Source: Paraconexibacter algicola (lineage in GTDB: Bacteria > Actinomycetota > Thermoleophilia > Solirubrobacterales > Solirubrobacteraceae). Taken from it: DNA of 64,000 nt. The stretch lies in contig NZ_PYYB01000005.1 in NCBI RefSeq assembly GCF_003044185.1, forward strand, positions 1 to 64,000. The letters are read 5' to 3'. A program made the position numbers and the translations under genes. Of this stretch, positions 23,394-31,641 are shown one piece after another. The notes under the pieces were generated by a model, which saw only the letters and a program-made list of their open reading frames with translations, had not been told where the DNA came from and did not search any database. Every line of letters starts with the position of its first letter. Position 1 is the stretch's first letter.

Positions 23394-25724
23394 ATGGCAG
23401 GGAACATCCCCGCACGACGCGGGAGACGATGGGCCGCGGCTGCCGCCGCCGTCCTCGCCGCCGGCGTCCTCGTCCCGTCGACTGCGTCCTCGCAGCTGAC
23501 CGGCGACAACGATCTGCCGATTAACCCCCAGTGGCTCGCCAACACCCTCGGCAACGCCACGAACATCGGCCAGGTCAAGAACAACACGATCCCCGGCGCC
23601 ATCGAGCGCCGCGACAAGGCCGTGGCCGAGTGGAAGGCCGCGCAGGCCGCGTTCGAGCAGGGCAAGGGCAAGCAGCCCAGCCCGCTGGCCAAGCCGACCT
23701 ACAACGTCGTCTGGTCGTCCAAGCAGAACGTGGCCGACGTCCACGCCGACGTCATCAGCAAGCTCGTCACCAACGCGACGGTCAACCCGCAGGGCCTCGC
23801 CGACCTGCTCAACCCGCAGTTCCTGCCGGGCCTCGACGGCTTCCAGGTCATCGACACCCGCAAGATCAACCTCGACGGGTCGGAGAACCCCGATTACGGC
23901 AGGGTCGTCAACTTCGTCCAGCTCCCGCTGCCCTGGGGCCTGGAGAACGAGGCGCACCACATGCAGTACGAGTGGGAGGACGGGGACCCGATCCTCGCCG
24001 GCTCGCTGTTCATCGGCACCACGCACGTCCTCGGCGCCGACGACATCCCGAACCTCAAGCTGCTCAACGAGATCGCGCCCACGGAGTACCCGGGCGGCAC
24101 GATCGCCGACGCGTACGAGAAGGGGCCCGACGGCCGCTTCCTGCTGACGCTCATGGGCGGTCCGCTCGCGAACTTCGGCGGCTCCCCGGGCCAGCTCGTC
24201 ACGTTCAAGCCCGACAAGGAGAAGGGCGTCGTCGTCGAGTCCGCGGTCTCCGCCGGCAACATCGGCGGCGTGCTCTCCGGCAATGCCGGTGGCGTCCCGG
24301 AGCCCTGCTCGGTCCGCGAGGCCCGCCCGCTGGGCACCTGCGCCAACCCGCACGGCATCCAGATCCGCAACGACCTCGGCTGGGGCCTGACCTCCGACTA
24401 CGCCGAGCCGCGCGAGATCGTGCTCGACCCGGTCAAGACGGTCGACAAGTACGCGTTCCGCCCGACGATCCGCTCGTGGGACACCTCGAAGGCCGGCTCG
24501 CCGGTGCTCAAGGGCGTCGCCAACGTGCCGGACGGCCCGCTCGAGCCCGCCAACCGCGCGCACGAGCAGTACGGGATCATGGAGAACGCCAAGACCTACC
24601 CCGACGCCAGGAAGAAGTACGGCGGCATCGACTCCAAGGGCTTCTTCGCGGGCTCGATGTGCGGTGGCGGCGTGTTCTTCGTCCCGGACATCACCAAGGC
24701 GAAGGGCGACTTCTCCGACCAGGTCGTGCAGGTCTGGAACGACGGTCTGTCGATCATCCGCAGCGGTGACGGCGGCAACCAGAAGTTCTCCGACGAGCCC
24801 GGCGGCTGCGCCGGCGGTGCGTGGCACCAGGTGACCCCGAACAACAAGCTGCTGTTCCGGGCCGTCCAGGGCCGCAACCCCGCGTCGGACAACTACTTCG
24901 ACCAGGGCCAGGCCAAGCTCATCTACGACATCGACATCTCGCCGGTGATCGAGTCCGCGCAGGACGGCACCGTCGAGTGCGACCTGTCGCGGGGCATCAA
25001 GCGCCTGAACCTCACGGGCATCCAGGTGTTCAACAAGCTCGCCAAGGGCGAGGTCGTCGCCGACTGCCCGAAGTTCGTCGACGCGCTGAAGGTCAACGAC
25101 GTGACGTCCGGCGGCCCGCACTGGGCGGCCTTCGACAACCACTCGATCGACCAGAACGGCGTCCCGTGGCGTCTCACGTTCTCGAACTACTTCGTGTCGC
25201 GGACGGGCGTCGACGGTGACCACCGCCTCTACGCGGTGGACGTCTCGCCGGAGGGCAAGCTCTCCTACGACGACGCCTGGCGGGACGAGAAGACCGGCGC
25301 CCTGGGCGTCAACTTCAACCGCCGCAACTGGCCCGGCAACCCCGACGCGGGCTTCTACAAGCCGCACTCGGAGATCTGGGTCTGCCCGCCCGGCATCTGC
25401 CCGACGGACGCCAAGCCGGCCGTCCGCGCTGTCGCTGCCGCGAACACGAAGTCCTGCGCCAGCCGCCGGAACTTCACGATCCGCCTCGACAAGGTCAAGG
25501 GCCACCGCGTCCTCGGCGGCACCGTGACGGTGGCCGGGAAGAAGGCCAAGGCGGCCAAGCGCAACGCGAAGACCGGTCGCTACACGACCACCGTCGACCT
25601 GCGCTCGACCACGAAGAAGAAGGTCAAGGTCACGCTGCGGATCAAGGTCCGCAACCTGAAGACCGGCAAGACCCGGACGATCACCCGCACCCGCACGTAC
25701 ACCACGTGCGCCGTGAAGAAGTAG
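23394..25724 (+). CDS. Secreted SBP56 / methanethiol-oxidase-like beta-propeller protein
   Basis: A 776-residue exported protein with a signal peptide (about 1-33, ARRGRR then an Ala-rich core). Residues 100-665 follow the order of SBP56-family motifs: NEAHHMQYEW (188-189 HH), TCANPHGIQI then LTSDYAEP (His320), NRAHEQYGIMEN (His390), AWHQVTPNNKLLF (His478), GPHWAAFDNHS (His576, His583), and a terminal HSEIWVC that parallels the family's C-terminal SDIWI. Relatives bind copper and oxidise methanethiol to formaldehyde, H2S and H2O2. A Lys/Arg/Thr-rich tail of about 100 residues with two Cys follows. Copper-uptake-type genes lie 16 bp downstream. The family call is by motif order, not alignment, so the enzyme activity is an inference. 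Confidence 0.6.
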   Translation: MAGNIPARRGRRWAAAAAAVLAAGVLVPSTASSQLTGDNDLPINPQWLANTLGNATNIGQVKNNTIPGAIERRDKAVAEWKAAQAAFEQGKGKQPSPLAKPTYNVVWSSKQNVADVHADVISKLVTNATVNPQGLADLLNPQFLPGLDGFQVIDTRKINLDGSENPDYGRVVNFVQLPLPWGLENEAHHMQYEWEDGDPILAGSLFIGTTHVLGADDIPNLKLLNEIAPTEYPGGTIADAYEKGPDGRFLLTLMGGPLANFGGSPGQLVTFKPDKEKGVVVESAVSAGNIGGVLSGNAGGVPEPCSVREARPLGTCANPHGIQIRNDLGWGLTSDYAEPREIVLDPVKTVDKYAFRPTIRSWDTSKAGSPVLKGVANVPDGPLEPANRAHEQYGIMENAKTYPDARKKYGGIDSKGFFAGSMCGGGVFFVPDITKAKGDFSDQVVQVWNDGLSIIRSGDGGNQKFSDEPGGCAGGAWHQVTPNNKLLFRAVQGRNPASDNYFDQGQAKLIYDIDISPVIESAQDGTVECDLSRGIKRLNLTGIQVFNKLAKGEVVADCPKFVDALKVNDVTSGGPHWAAFDNHSIDQNGVPWRLTFSNYFVSRTGVDGDHRLYAVDVSPEGKLSYDDAWRDEKTGALGVNFNRRNWPGNPDAGFYKPHSEIWVCPPGICPTDAKPAVRAVAAANTKSCASRRNFTIRLDKVKGHRVLGGTVTVAGKKAKAAKRNAKTGRYTTTVDLRSTTKKKVKVTLRIKVRNLKTGKTRTITRTRTYTTCAVKK

Positions 25725-25740
25725 TCCCCGTCGCACCCTG

Positions 25741-28584
25741 ATGGTCCGACGCCTCGTCGTCGGCACGCTCGCCGCGCTCGGTGCCCTCATGGGCACCGGG
25801 CCGGCGACGGCGCTGGCGCATCCCCTCCTGCTGCAGTCCGCCCCCCAGGCCGGACTCGTCAGCCCCCAGGCTCCCGACGCGATCCGTCTCGCGCTCAGCG
25901 AGTCCGGCGTCGCGCGCGGCTCCCGCATCGAGCTGCTCGACGCCCGCGGACGCCGCGTCCCCACCTCGCCGGTGGTCGCCTCCGCCGGCAACCGCACCTT
26001 CTCCGTCACCCCCCGTCGCACGCTGCCCAGCGCCGTCTACACGGTCCGCTGGAGCGTCCTGGGCAACGACGGCCACCTCGTCCGCGGCACGTTCGACTTC
26101 GGCGTGGCCGGGGCCGGCGGCGCCGCCCCGCCCGGAGCCGAGAAGCTCGGCGGCACCGGCGCCGGCGGCCGCGGCGGCGAGAACGCCGTCAGCGACGGCG
26201 TCGTCGCCGTCCTCGGCCGCTGGCTCGGCGTCGCCGCCGCCGCGCTGCTGCTCGGCGCCTTCGTGCTGCTGGCGCTCCTGCGCCGCCGCGAGGACCCGTC
26301 CCTCGACGCGGCCCGCGCGCGTGTCCGCGCCGCCGCGCCGCTCACCTGGATCCTCGTCGGCTTCGCGGCCGTCGAGGGCGTCCTGGCCGCCGCCACCTCC
26401 GGCACGGGCGGCGAGGTCGACCTCGGGCTGCTGACCGCCGCCCCGACCGCGCGCGCCGACCTGCTGCGGCTCGTCCTCTTCGCGCTCGTCACCGTGGCGC
26501 TGCTCGCGCTCGGCGAGCGCCGCGACCCGCTCCGCGGCCGGCTGCTCGCCGGCGGCGCCGTCGCGATCCTGCTCACCTACGCGCTGTCCGGGCACGTCCT
26601 GTCCGACCCGTCGGCGTGGACCGTGCTGGACCAGACCGTGCACGTGCTGACCGCGAGCCTGTGGCTCGGGGGCGTGCTGGCGATCGTGCTGCTCACCGTC
26701 CGCAGCGCGGTCCCGGCGGTCAGCGCCGCGCGGGCGTTCGCCCCGGTCGCCGCCGGGGCGCTCGGCGTCGCGATCGTCACCGGTGTCCTGGCCGCCGTGC
26801 GCGAGGTCGACGCCTGGTACTTCCTGCGCTGGTCGGACTACGGGCGCGTCGTGCTCGTGAAGTCCGCGCTCGTCGCGCTCGTCGCGGTCGCCGGTGCCGT
26901 CGTCTTCTGGCGCGCGCGCCGCGCCGGGGCCGCGCCCGCGGGGCGCGGCCCGCGGCTCGTGCGCGTCGAGGCGGTCGGCGTCGTGGCGATCGTCGGGCTC
27001 GCCGCGGCGCTCTCGGGCATCGCCCAGGGCCGCGGTCAGCCGCTCCCCGCCGAGCGTGGCACGCTGTTCGCCGGTCCCGCGTTCGGGACGGCGCTGCTGG
27101 CCGACGGCGGCGCGCAGCTGACGCTCGCGCCCGCGCGGCGCGGGAGCAACGTGCTCACGACGATGCTCCCGCCCGAGGAGCGCACCCCGCAGCGCATCAG
27201 CGTCCGCCTGGCGCGCGCCGGGGCTCCCGGCAAGGACATCCGCGTCACGCTGCGCCGCGGCGACGGGCCGGCCTGGTCGGCGCCCGTCGAGCTGCCGCAG
27301 GACGGCACCTGGTTCGCGTACGTGACCGTCGACGGGGACGCGTCGACCTCCCCGGTCCAGCTCGGGGTCGGCGTGCCGCAGGCGCCCGGCTCGACGCCGC
27401 TGGACGTCGTCGCCGTCGCCGACCTCAGCGGTCCCGACGCCGAGCGCTGCCGTGCGCACGTGCTCGGCACCGGCCTGGCGATCGCCCGGCTCAACGGGGA
27501 GGGCGGGCTCGACGGTGGCCGCAAGGTGGCGTCGAAGGTCCTCGACAGCGGCGGCGATCCCGCCCGGGCCGTCGCGCTCGCGCGCGGGGCCGTCGCCGAC
27601 GGGCGGCGACCCCTGGCCGCGGTCGGCAGCTGCGGCAGCGGCGGCGAGCGGGCCGTCCGCGTGCTCCAGCGCGCCGGCGTCCCGGTCGTGATCGGCGACC
27701 CGACCGTCGGGCCGGTCGCCGGCTCCGGCGTCTTCCGCACCGCCGCCGACCCGTACGCGCAGGGCATCTCGTTCGCGCAGATCGTCACGCAGCGCGTGCT
27801 GCCCGCCGCCCCGGTCGGCGTCCGTCGCATCCCGGTGATCCTCGGCAGCGACCAGGCGTCGCAGCGGCTCCTGGCCGGCCTGCGCCGCGGCCTCGCCGGC
27901 AGCGAGGCGCGGCTCGACGTCCGGCGACCCGGGGACCTCGCGCGACGGTCGCTCGACGACCGCGAGGACGCGATCAGCCAGCTCGAGGTGCTCGCGACGG
28001 TGATCGACGTGCCGTCGACCGAGCGCCGCGACGTCGACGCGCTCACCGCGCTGGGCCGCGACCGGGAGGGCATCGTGCCCGCCCCGGTCCTGCTGTCCGA
28101 GCGGGTGCTGTCCGAGCGCGTCATCCGCTCCGCCGGGTCGCTCGGCCGGATCGGGGCGCTGCAGGGCGTCAGCGAGGTCTCGCCGACGACCGCCGACGGG
28201 ATTCTCTACCGGCAGTCCGTGCCGCTGCTGTACCGCGGTGACCTCGCCTCGCTCGACGGCCTGCGCGGCTACGTCAGCGGCCTGGCGCTGCGCGACGCGG
28301 TCCGCCGCGGCGGGATCGGGGCGGACGGCGTGATCGACGCCTTGCGCGACCCGGGCGTGTTCACCAGCGCCCTGCTCGCGCCGTGGACCGCACGGCAGCC
28401 CGGGGCCGGCTCGCCGGCCACGCTGGCGGTGCAGCCGCTGTTCCTGTCGCCGACCGTCACGCCGCCGTCCGCGGGCGGCACGCCGCGCGCCGCGGCGTAC
28501 TTCCCGGACGGCACGTGGACCGCGACGTCGGGCCTGCTCGGCGTCGGCCCGCAGACCGGGCCGGCCCCGCAGCTGGCCCGCTGA
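25741..28584 (+). CDS. CopC-CopD fusion carrying a periplasmic substrate-binding-protein domain
   Basis: A 947-residue protein. After the signal peptide the mature N-terminus would be His27 (ALA-HPLLLQSAPQ). Residues 27-123 are a CopC domain whose Cu(II) ligands correspond to His27 and His112 (NDGHLVRG). About 155-425 is a CopD-like membrane domain with around eight helices. About 450-540 is an extra beta-rich segment. About 545-900 looks like a type-I periplasmic-binding fold (VVAVADLSGPDAERCRAHVL, LNGEGGLDGGRKV, VGSCGSGGERAVR, VPVVIGDPTVG). CopC-CopD pairs take up copper; fusion to a binding-protein fold is unusual. It starts 16 bp after the SBP56-like gene, so the two are probably one transcript. 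Confidence 0.75.
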   Translation: MVRRLVVGTLAALGALMGTGPATALAHPLLLQSAPQAGLVSPQAPDAIRLALSESGVARGSRIELLDARGRRVPTSPVVASAGNRTFSVTPRRTLPSAVYTVRWSVLGNDGHLVRGTFDFGVAGAGGAAPPGAEKLGGTGAGGRGGENAVSDGVVAVLGRWLGVAAAALLLGAFVLLALLRRREDPSLDAARARVRAAAPLTWILVGFAAVEGVLAAATSGTGGEVDLGLLTAAPTARADLLRLVLFALVTVALLALGERRDPLRGRLLAGGAVAILLTYALSGHVLSDPSAWTVLDQTVHVLTASLWLGGVLAIVLLTVRSAVPAVSAARAFAPVAAGALGVAIVTGVLAAVREVDAWYFLRWSDYGRVVLVKSALVALVAVAGAVVFWRARRAGAAPAGRGPRLVRVEAVGVVAIVGLAAALSGIAQGRGQPLPAERGTLFAGPAFGTALLADGGAQLTLAPARRGSNVLTTMLPPEERTPQRISVRLARAGAPGKDIRVTLRRGDGPAWSAPVELPQDGTWFAYVTVDGDASTSPVQLGVGVPQAPGSTPLDVVAVADLSGPDAERCRAHVLGTGLAIARLNGEGGLDGGRKVASKVLDSGGDPARAVALARGAVADGRRPLAAVGSCGSGGERAVRVLQRAGVPVVIGDPTVGPVAGSGVFRTAADPYAQGISFAQIVTQRVLPAAPVGVRRIPVILGSDQASQRLLAGLRRGLAGSEARLDVRRPGDLARRSLDDREDAISQLEVLATVIDVPSTERRDVDALTALGRDREGIVPAPVLLSERVLSERVIRSAGSLGRIGALQGVSEVSPTTADGILYRQSVPLLYRGDLASLDGLRGYVSGLALRDAVRRGGIGADGVIDALRDPGVFTSALLAPWTARQPGAGSPATLAVQPLFLSPTVTPPSAGGTPRAAAYFPDGTWTATSGLLGVGPQTGPAPQLAR

Positions 28585-28608
28585 CGGCCGCGGGGTACCC
28601 TCGCAGGC

Positions 28609-29379
28609 GTGCACGCGACCGCACGCCTGCGAGGTCACGGCCTCGTCCTCACCCCGCGAGCGCCGTTCGTGCTGCGCCGGATCGGGGACGGCCGTGACGA
28701 TCGCGTCGCCGTCCAGCACGGGGACGTCGCGGCGACGCTCGACCCGCGCGCGCCCGGGTCGCCGGAGCTCGAGGCGGTGGCGGAGCTGCTGCTCGCCGAC
28801 GGCCCGACGCCCGACGGCTGGCTCGTCGAGATCCCGGGCGCCGCGTCCGGCGGGTCGTTCGCGGTGCGCTGGCCCAACCACCACGCGCTGGCCAGCTCGG
28901 AGCTGCCCGGGGTGCCGTTCGAGCTCTGGGGGCCGGACGGGTCGTCGCTGTTCGTGCAGGGCCCGTTCGACCCGCCGCCCGCCGAGGGGCAGATGGTCGC
29001 CCCGGGGCAGGCGGTCGCCGATCGCGGCGACGCGGGCGGCGCGCACTGGCTCGAGCTCGCCTACGCGGACCCGCAGGGCGCCACCTGGCGTCAGCGCCAC
29101 CACATCCTCCCGTTCGGCCTCGTCGTCAGCGCGCAGGCCCCGGCGGCGGGTGCGGACGCCGCGATGGTGGTCGCCGCCACCCTGGTCGGGGAGCTGCTGG
29201 ACCACTGCCCGTGCACGGTCGAGGTCTCGTGGCGCAGCGCGGACGCGGGCCCGACGACCGACGGGACCGCCCGGATCTGGCGCTGCCCGACCTGTGGCGG
29301 CTACTGGCGCGGCGCGACCCGCGAGCGCGCCCGGCGCCTCAGCCCGCAGCACGCCGCCGCGGACCTCGGCCTGATCTGA
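28609..29379 (+). CDS. Hypothetical protein with a C-terminal CPxCGG knuckle
   Basis: A 256-residue protein that I do not recognise. It has no signal peptide or membrane helix. The middle contains PFELWGPDGSSLFVQGPFD, and near the end there are two Cys clusters, DHCPCTVEVSW and WRCPTCGGYWRG, which could form a small metal site. The GTG start (28609) lies only 7 bases after a TACCCT -10 box (28596-28601), so the mRNA is probably leaderless, with its own promoter despite following the copper gene by 24 bp. It is convergent with the MFS gene. Confidence 0.55.
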   Translation: MHATARLRGHGLVLTPRAPFVLRRIGDGRDDRVAVQHGDVAATLDPRAPGSPELEAVAELLLADGPTPDGWLVEIPGAASGGSFAVRWPNHHALASSELPGVPFELWGPDGSSLFVQGPFDPPPAEGQMVAPGQAVADRGDAGGAHWLELAYADPQGATWRQRHHILPFGLVVSAQAPAAGADAAMVVAATLVGELLDHCPCTVEVSWRSADAGPTTDGTARIWRCPTCGGYWRGATRERARRLSPQHAAADLGLI

Positions 29380-29380
29380 G

Positions 29381-29400
29381 CCGGGCCCGGGCGCCCGGGC
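29381..29400. terminator. GC-only palindrome between convergent genes
   Basis: A run of C/G containing GCCCGGGC twice in a row, in the 28-bp gap between the hypothetical gene and the convergent MFS gene. It can fold into a tight hairpin and may act as a bidirectional terminator; there is no T-tract. Confidence 0.3.
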
Positions 29401-29407
29401 GCCGCGC

Positions 29408-30571
29408 TCAGGCCAGCGTGCGGGCCCGCACCGTCGCGACGAGCGCGGCGGCGAGCCCGGCGGCCGCCGCGAGGCCGAACGCGGTGCCGGCGCCGGCCTG
29501 GTCGGCGACCGTGCCCGCGGAGACGGCGCCGAGCGCGGCGCCGACCGCGACCGCGGTGTTCAGGCAGGCGAACGCCTCGGTGACGGTCCCGGCGGGGGTG
29601 GCCGCGTCGACCATGCTGAACACGGTTGCGAACATCGGGGCGATCAGCGCGCCGCCGAGCGGCAGGACGAGGCCGAGTGCGAGCAGGTTGCCCGACGCCC
29701 CGGCGAGCGCCAGGTGCCCGACGGTGAGGACCGCGAGGATGACGGCGAGGCCGGCGGCCGTGCGCGCGCCGCCGCCGAGCCGGGCGGCGACGAGGCCGCC
29801 GAGCAGCGAGCCCGCGCCCCAGATGCCGAGCAGGACCCCGGAGACGCCGGGGTGGCCGAGCTCGTCGGCCGCGGCGACGACCGACACCTCGACGGAGCCG
29901 AACAGCCAGCCGGCGGCGAACAGCACGAGCGCGAGCGTCTGCATGCCGGGGCTGCGCATGGCCCCGCCCGCGGGCCGCGGCTGCCCGGTGGGGCGCCAGC
30001 CGCGCGAGGCGGGGTGCGCCGCGAACAGGGTGGTGCCCGCGAGCAGCACGAGCCCGGCGAGGGCCATCGCCCCGCCGGTGGACCAGGCGGAGCCCAGCAG
30101 CAGGACCAGCGGCGGGCCGGCGATCCAGGTGACCTCGAGGATCGCGGACTCGGCGGCGTAGGAGGCGCGGACCGACGCCTCGTCGGGCAGCACGGTGGGC
30201 AGCAGCGCGCGCAGGCAGGCGCCGACCGGCGGGAACGCGAGGCCGAGCGCGGCGGCGAGCGCCACCAGGGCGCCGAGCGGGGCGGAGGCGGGCAGCGCGG
30301 CGATCGTCAGCAGCGCGCCGCCCGCGATTGCGGCACCGGCGAGCAGCACGCGCGTCTGGCCGCGGCGGTCGATGACGCGGCCGAGCAGCGGGGCGCCGAT
30401 GCCGTTGCTGGCGGCGAACGTGCCGGCGACGAGGCCGGCGGGGGCGAGGGAGCCGGTGAGCCCCTCGACGTGGACGAGCAGCCCGACGCTCATCATCGCG
30501 AGCGGCAGCCGGGCCAGGAGGGAGAGGGCGAAGAGGCGCAGCGCGCCCGGGGACTGGGTGATGACCTGCAT
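29408..30571 (-). CDS. MFS transporter
   Basis: A 387-residue major facilitator with 11-12 predicted helices and the loop 2-3 motif GRVIDRRGQTRVLL. The overall make-up resembles small-molecule or sugar exporters of the MFS_1 type. ATG 30571 was chosen because translation upstream of it is low-complexity. A winged-helix regulator gene diverges from it with only about 60 bp between the starts, so the transporter is probably repressed by that regulator until its ligand appears. Substrate unknown. Confidence 0.8.
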   Translation of the reverse strand: MQVITQSPGALRLFALSLLARLPLAMMSVGLLVHVEGLTGSLAPAGLVAGTFAASNGIGAPLLGRVIDRRGQTRVLLAGAAIAGGALLTIAALPASAPLGALVALAAALGLAFPPVGACLRALLPTVLPDEASVRASYAAESAILEVTWIAGPPLVLLLGSAWSTGGAMALAGLVLLAGTTLFAAHPASRGWRPTGQPRPAGGAMRSPGMQTLALVLFAAGWLFGSVEVSVVAAADELGHPGVSGVLLGIWGAGSLLGGLVAARLGGGARTAAGLAVILAVLTVGHLALAGASGNLLALGLVLPLGGALIAPMFATVFSMVDAATPAGTVTEAFACLNTAVAVGAALGAVSAGTVADQAGAGTAFGLAAAAGLAAALVATVRARTLA

Positions 30572-30618
30572 GCGCTCAGGGTGCGACACGCCCTGCGAGT
30601 CGCGTGAGTGATTCGCTC

Positions 30619-30624
30619 TAGACT
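30619..30624 (+). promoter_or_regulatory. -10 box of the ArsR-type regulator (leaderless)
   Basis: TAGACT ends 9 bases before the GTG start at 30634, so transcription should begin at or next to the start codon. It sits in the 60-bp divergent region shared with the MFS gene. Confidence 0.45.
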
Positions 30625-30633
30625 GAATCCAAC

Positions 30634-31602
30634 GTGTTCCGGTACCGCTTCGGCCAGGACGACCTGCTGCGCACGCGCTTCGCGATCGCCCCGCTGATGG
30701 AGCTCGCGGGCGCCTACGACGCCGTCCGCGACCCGCGCCGCTACGCCGTCCACGCCCCGTGGGCGGCCCGCGTCGCACCGCGGCTGACCGGCGTCGACCT
30801 GTCGCTGCTCGAGGCCGCCGTCCCGCTGGAGAGCGACTGGCACCCCGACTTCGTCTCGCCGCCGCCCAACGCCCCGCACGCCGTCCTCGCCGAGGAGCTC
30901 GACCGCGTATGCCGCACCCCGCCGGCCCAGGTCGCGCTCGAGATCGCGCGCGCCTACCCCGACGGCGTGCCCGCCCACGCCCGGCCGCTGATCGACCGCC
31001 CGTCGACCGCGATCCCCGGCCTGGCCGACCAGATGCGCGTGTTCTGGAACCTCGCGCTCGCCGACGTCTGGCCGCGCGTCCTCGCCCTGGTCGAGACGGA
31101 GATCGCCTGGCGCGCCCGGCGGCTGGCGGCCGTCGGACCGCAGGCGGCGTTCGCGGGCCTGCACGACACCGTGCGCTGGACCGACGGGGCCGTCGAGCTC
31201 AGCGGACGCCGCCGCGCGGTCGACCTGCCGCTCGGCGGCCGCGGCCTGCTGCTCGTCCCGGCGGCCTTCTCCTGGCCGGCGGTGTGGCCGCTCGTCGACG
31301 CGCCGTGGCAGCCGACGCTCGTCTACCCGCCGCCCGGGGTCGCGGACCTCTGGGCGCCCGCGCAGACCGACGACGAGGCGCTCGGCGCGCTGCTCGGCCG
31401 CGGCCGCGCCCGCATCCTCCTGGCGCTCGAGCGGCCCGCCGCGACCGACGAGCTCGCGCGCCGCCTGGAGGTCAGCGCCGGCGGCGTCAGCGCGCACCTG
31501 CAGGTCCTGCGCCGCGCGGGGCTCGTGACCGGCCGCCGCGAGGGGCACCGCGTCGTCTACGCGCGCACCGGGCGCGGCGACGTGCTCTGCGGCGCGGCCT
31601 GA
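30634..31602 (+). CDS. DUF5937-type ArsR-family winged-helix regulator
   Basis: A 322-residue protein. The first 240 residues match the layout of actinobacterial DUF5937 regulators (YRFGQDDLLRTRFAIAPLME at the start; HPDFVSPPP; FSWPAVWPLVD). The last 80 form an ArsR-type winged helix: ARILLALERPAATDELARRL, then VSAGGVSAHLQVLRRAGLVT and the wing GRREGHRVVY. It probably binds the intergenic region and controls the divergent MFS transporter. The domain order, effector domain first and HTH last, is usual for this group. The message is likely leaderless from GTG 30634. Confidence 0.8.
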   Translation: MFRYRFGQDDLLRTRFAIAPLMELAGAYDAVRDPRRYAVHAPWAARVAPRLTGVDLSLLEAAVPLESDWHPDFVSPPPNAPHAVLAEELDRVCRTPPAQVALEIARAYPDGVPAHARPLIDRPSTAIPGLADQMRVFWNLALADVWPRVLALVETEIAWRARRLAAVGPQAAFAGLHDTVRWTDGAVELSGRRRAVDLPLGGRGLLLVPAAFSWPAVWPLVDAPWQPTLVYPPPGVADLWAPAQTDDEALGALLGRGRARILLALERPAATDELARRLEVSAGGVSAHLQVLRRAGLVTGRREGHRVVYARTGRGDVLCGAA

Positions 31603-31641
31603 GCCGCTCATGCCCCGCCGCCCGGCTGCCGATGGGCAGGC

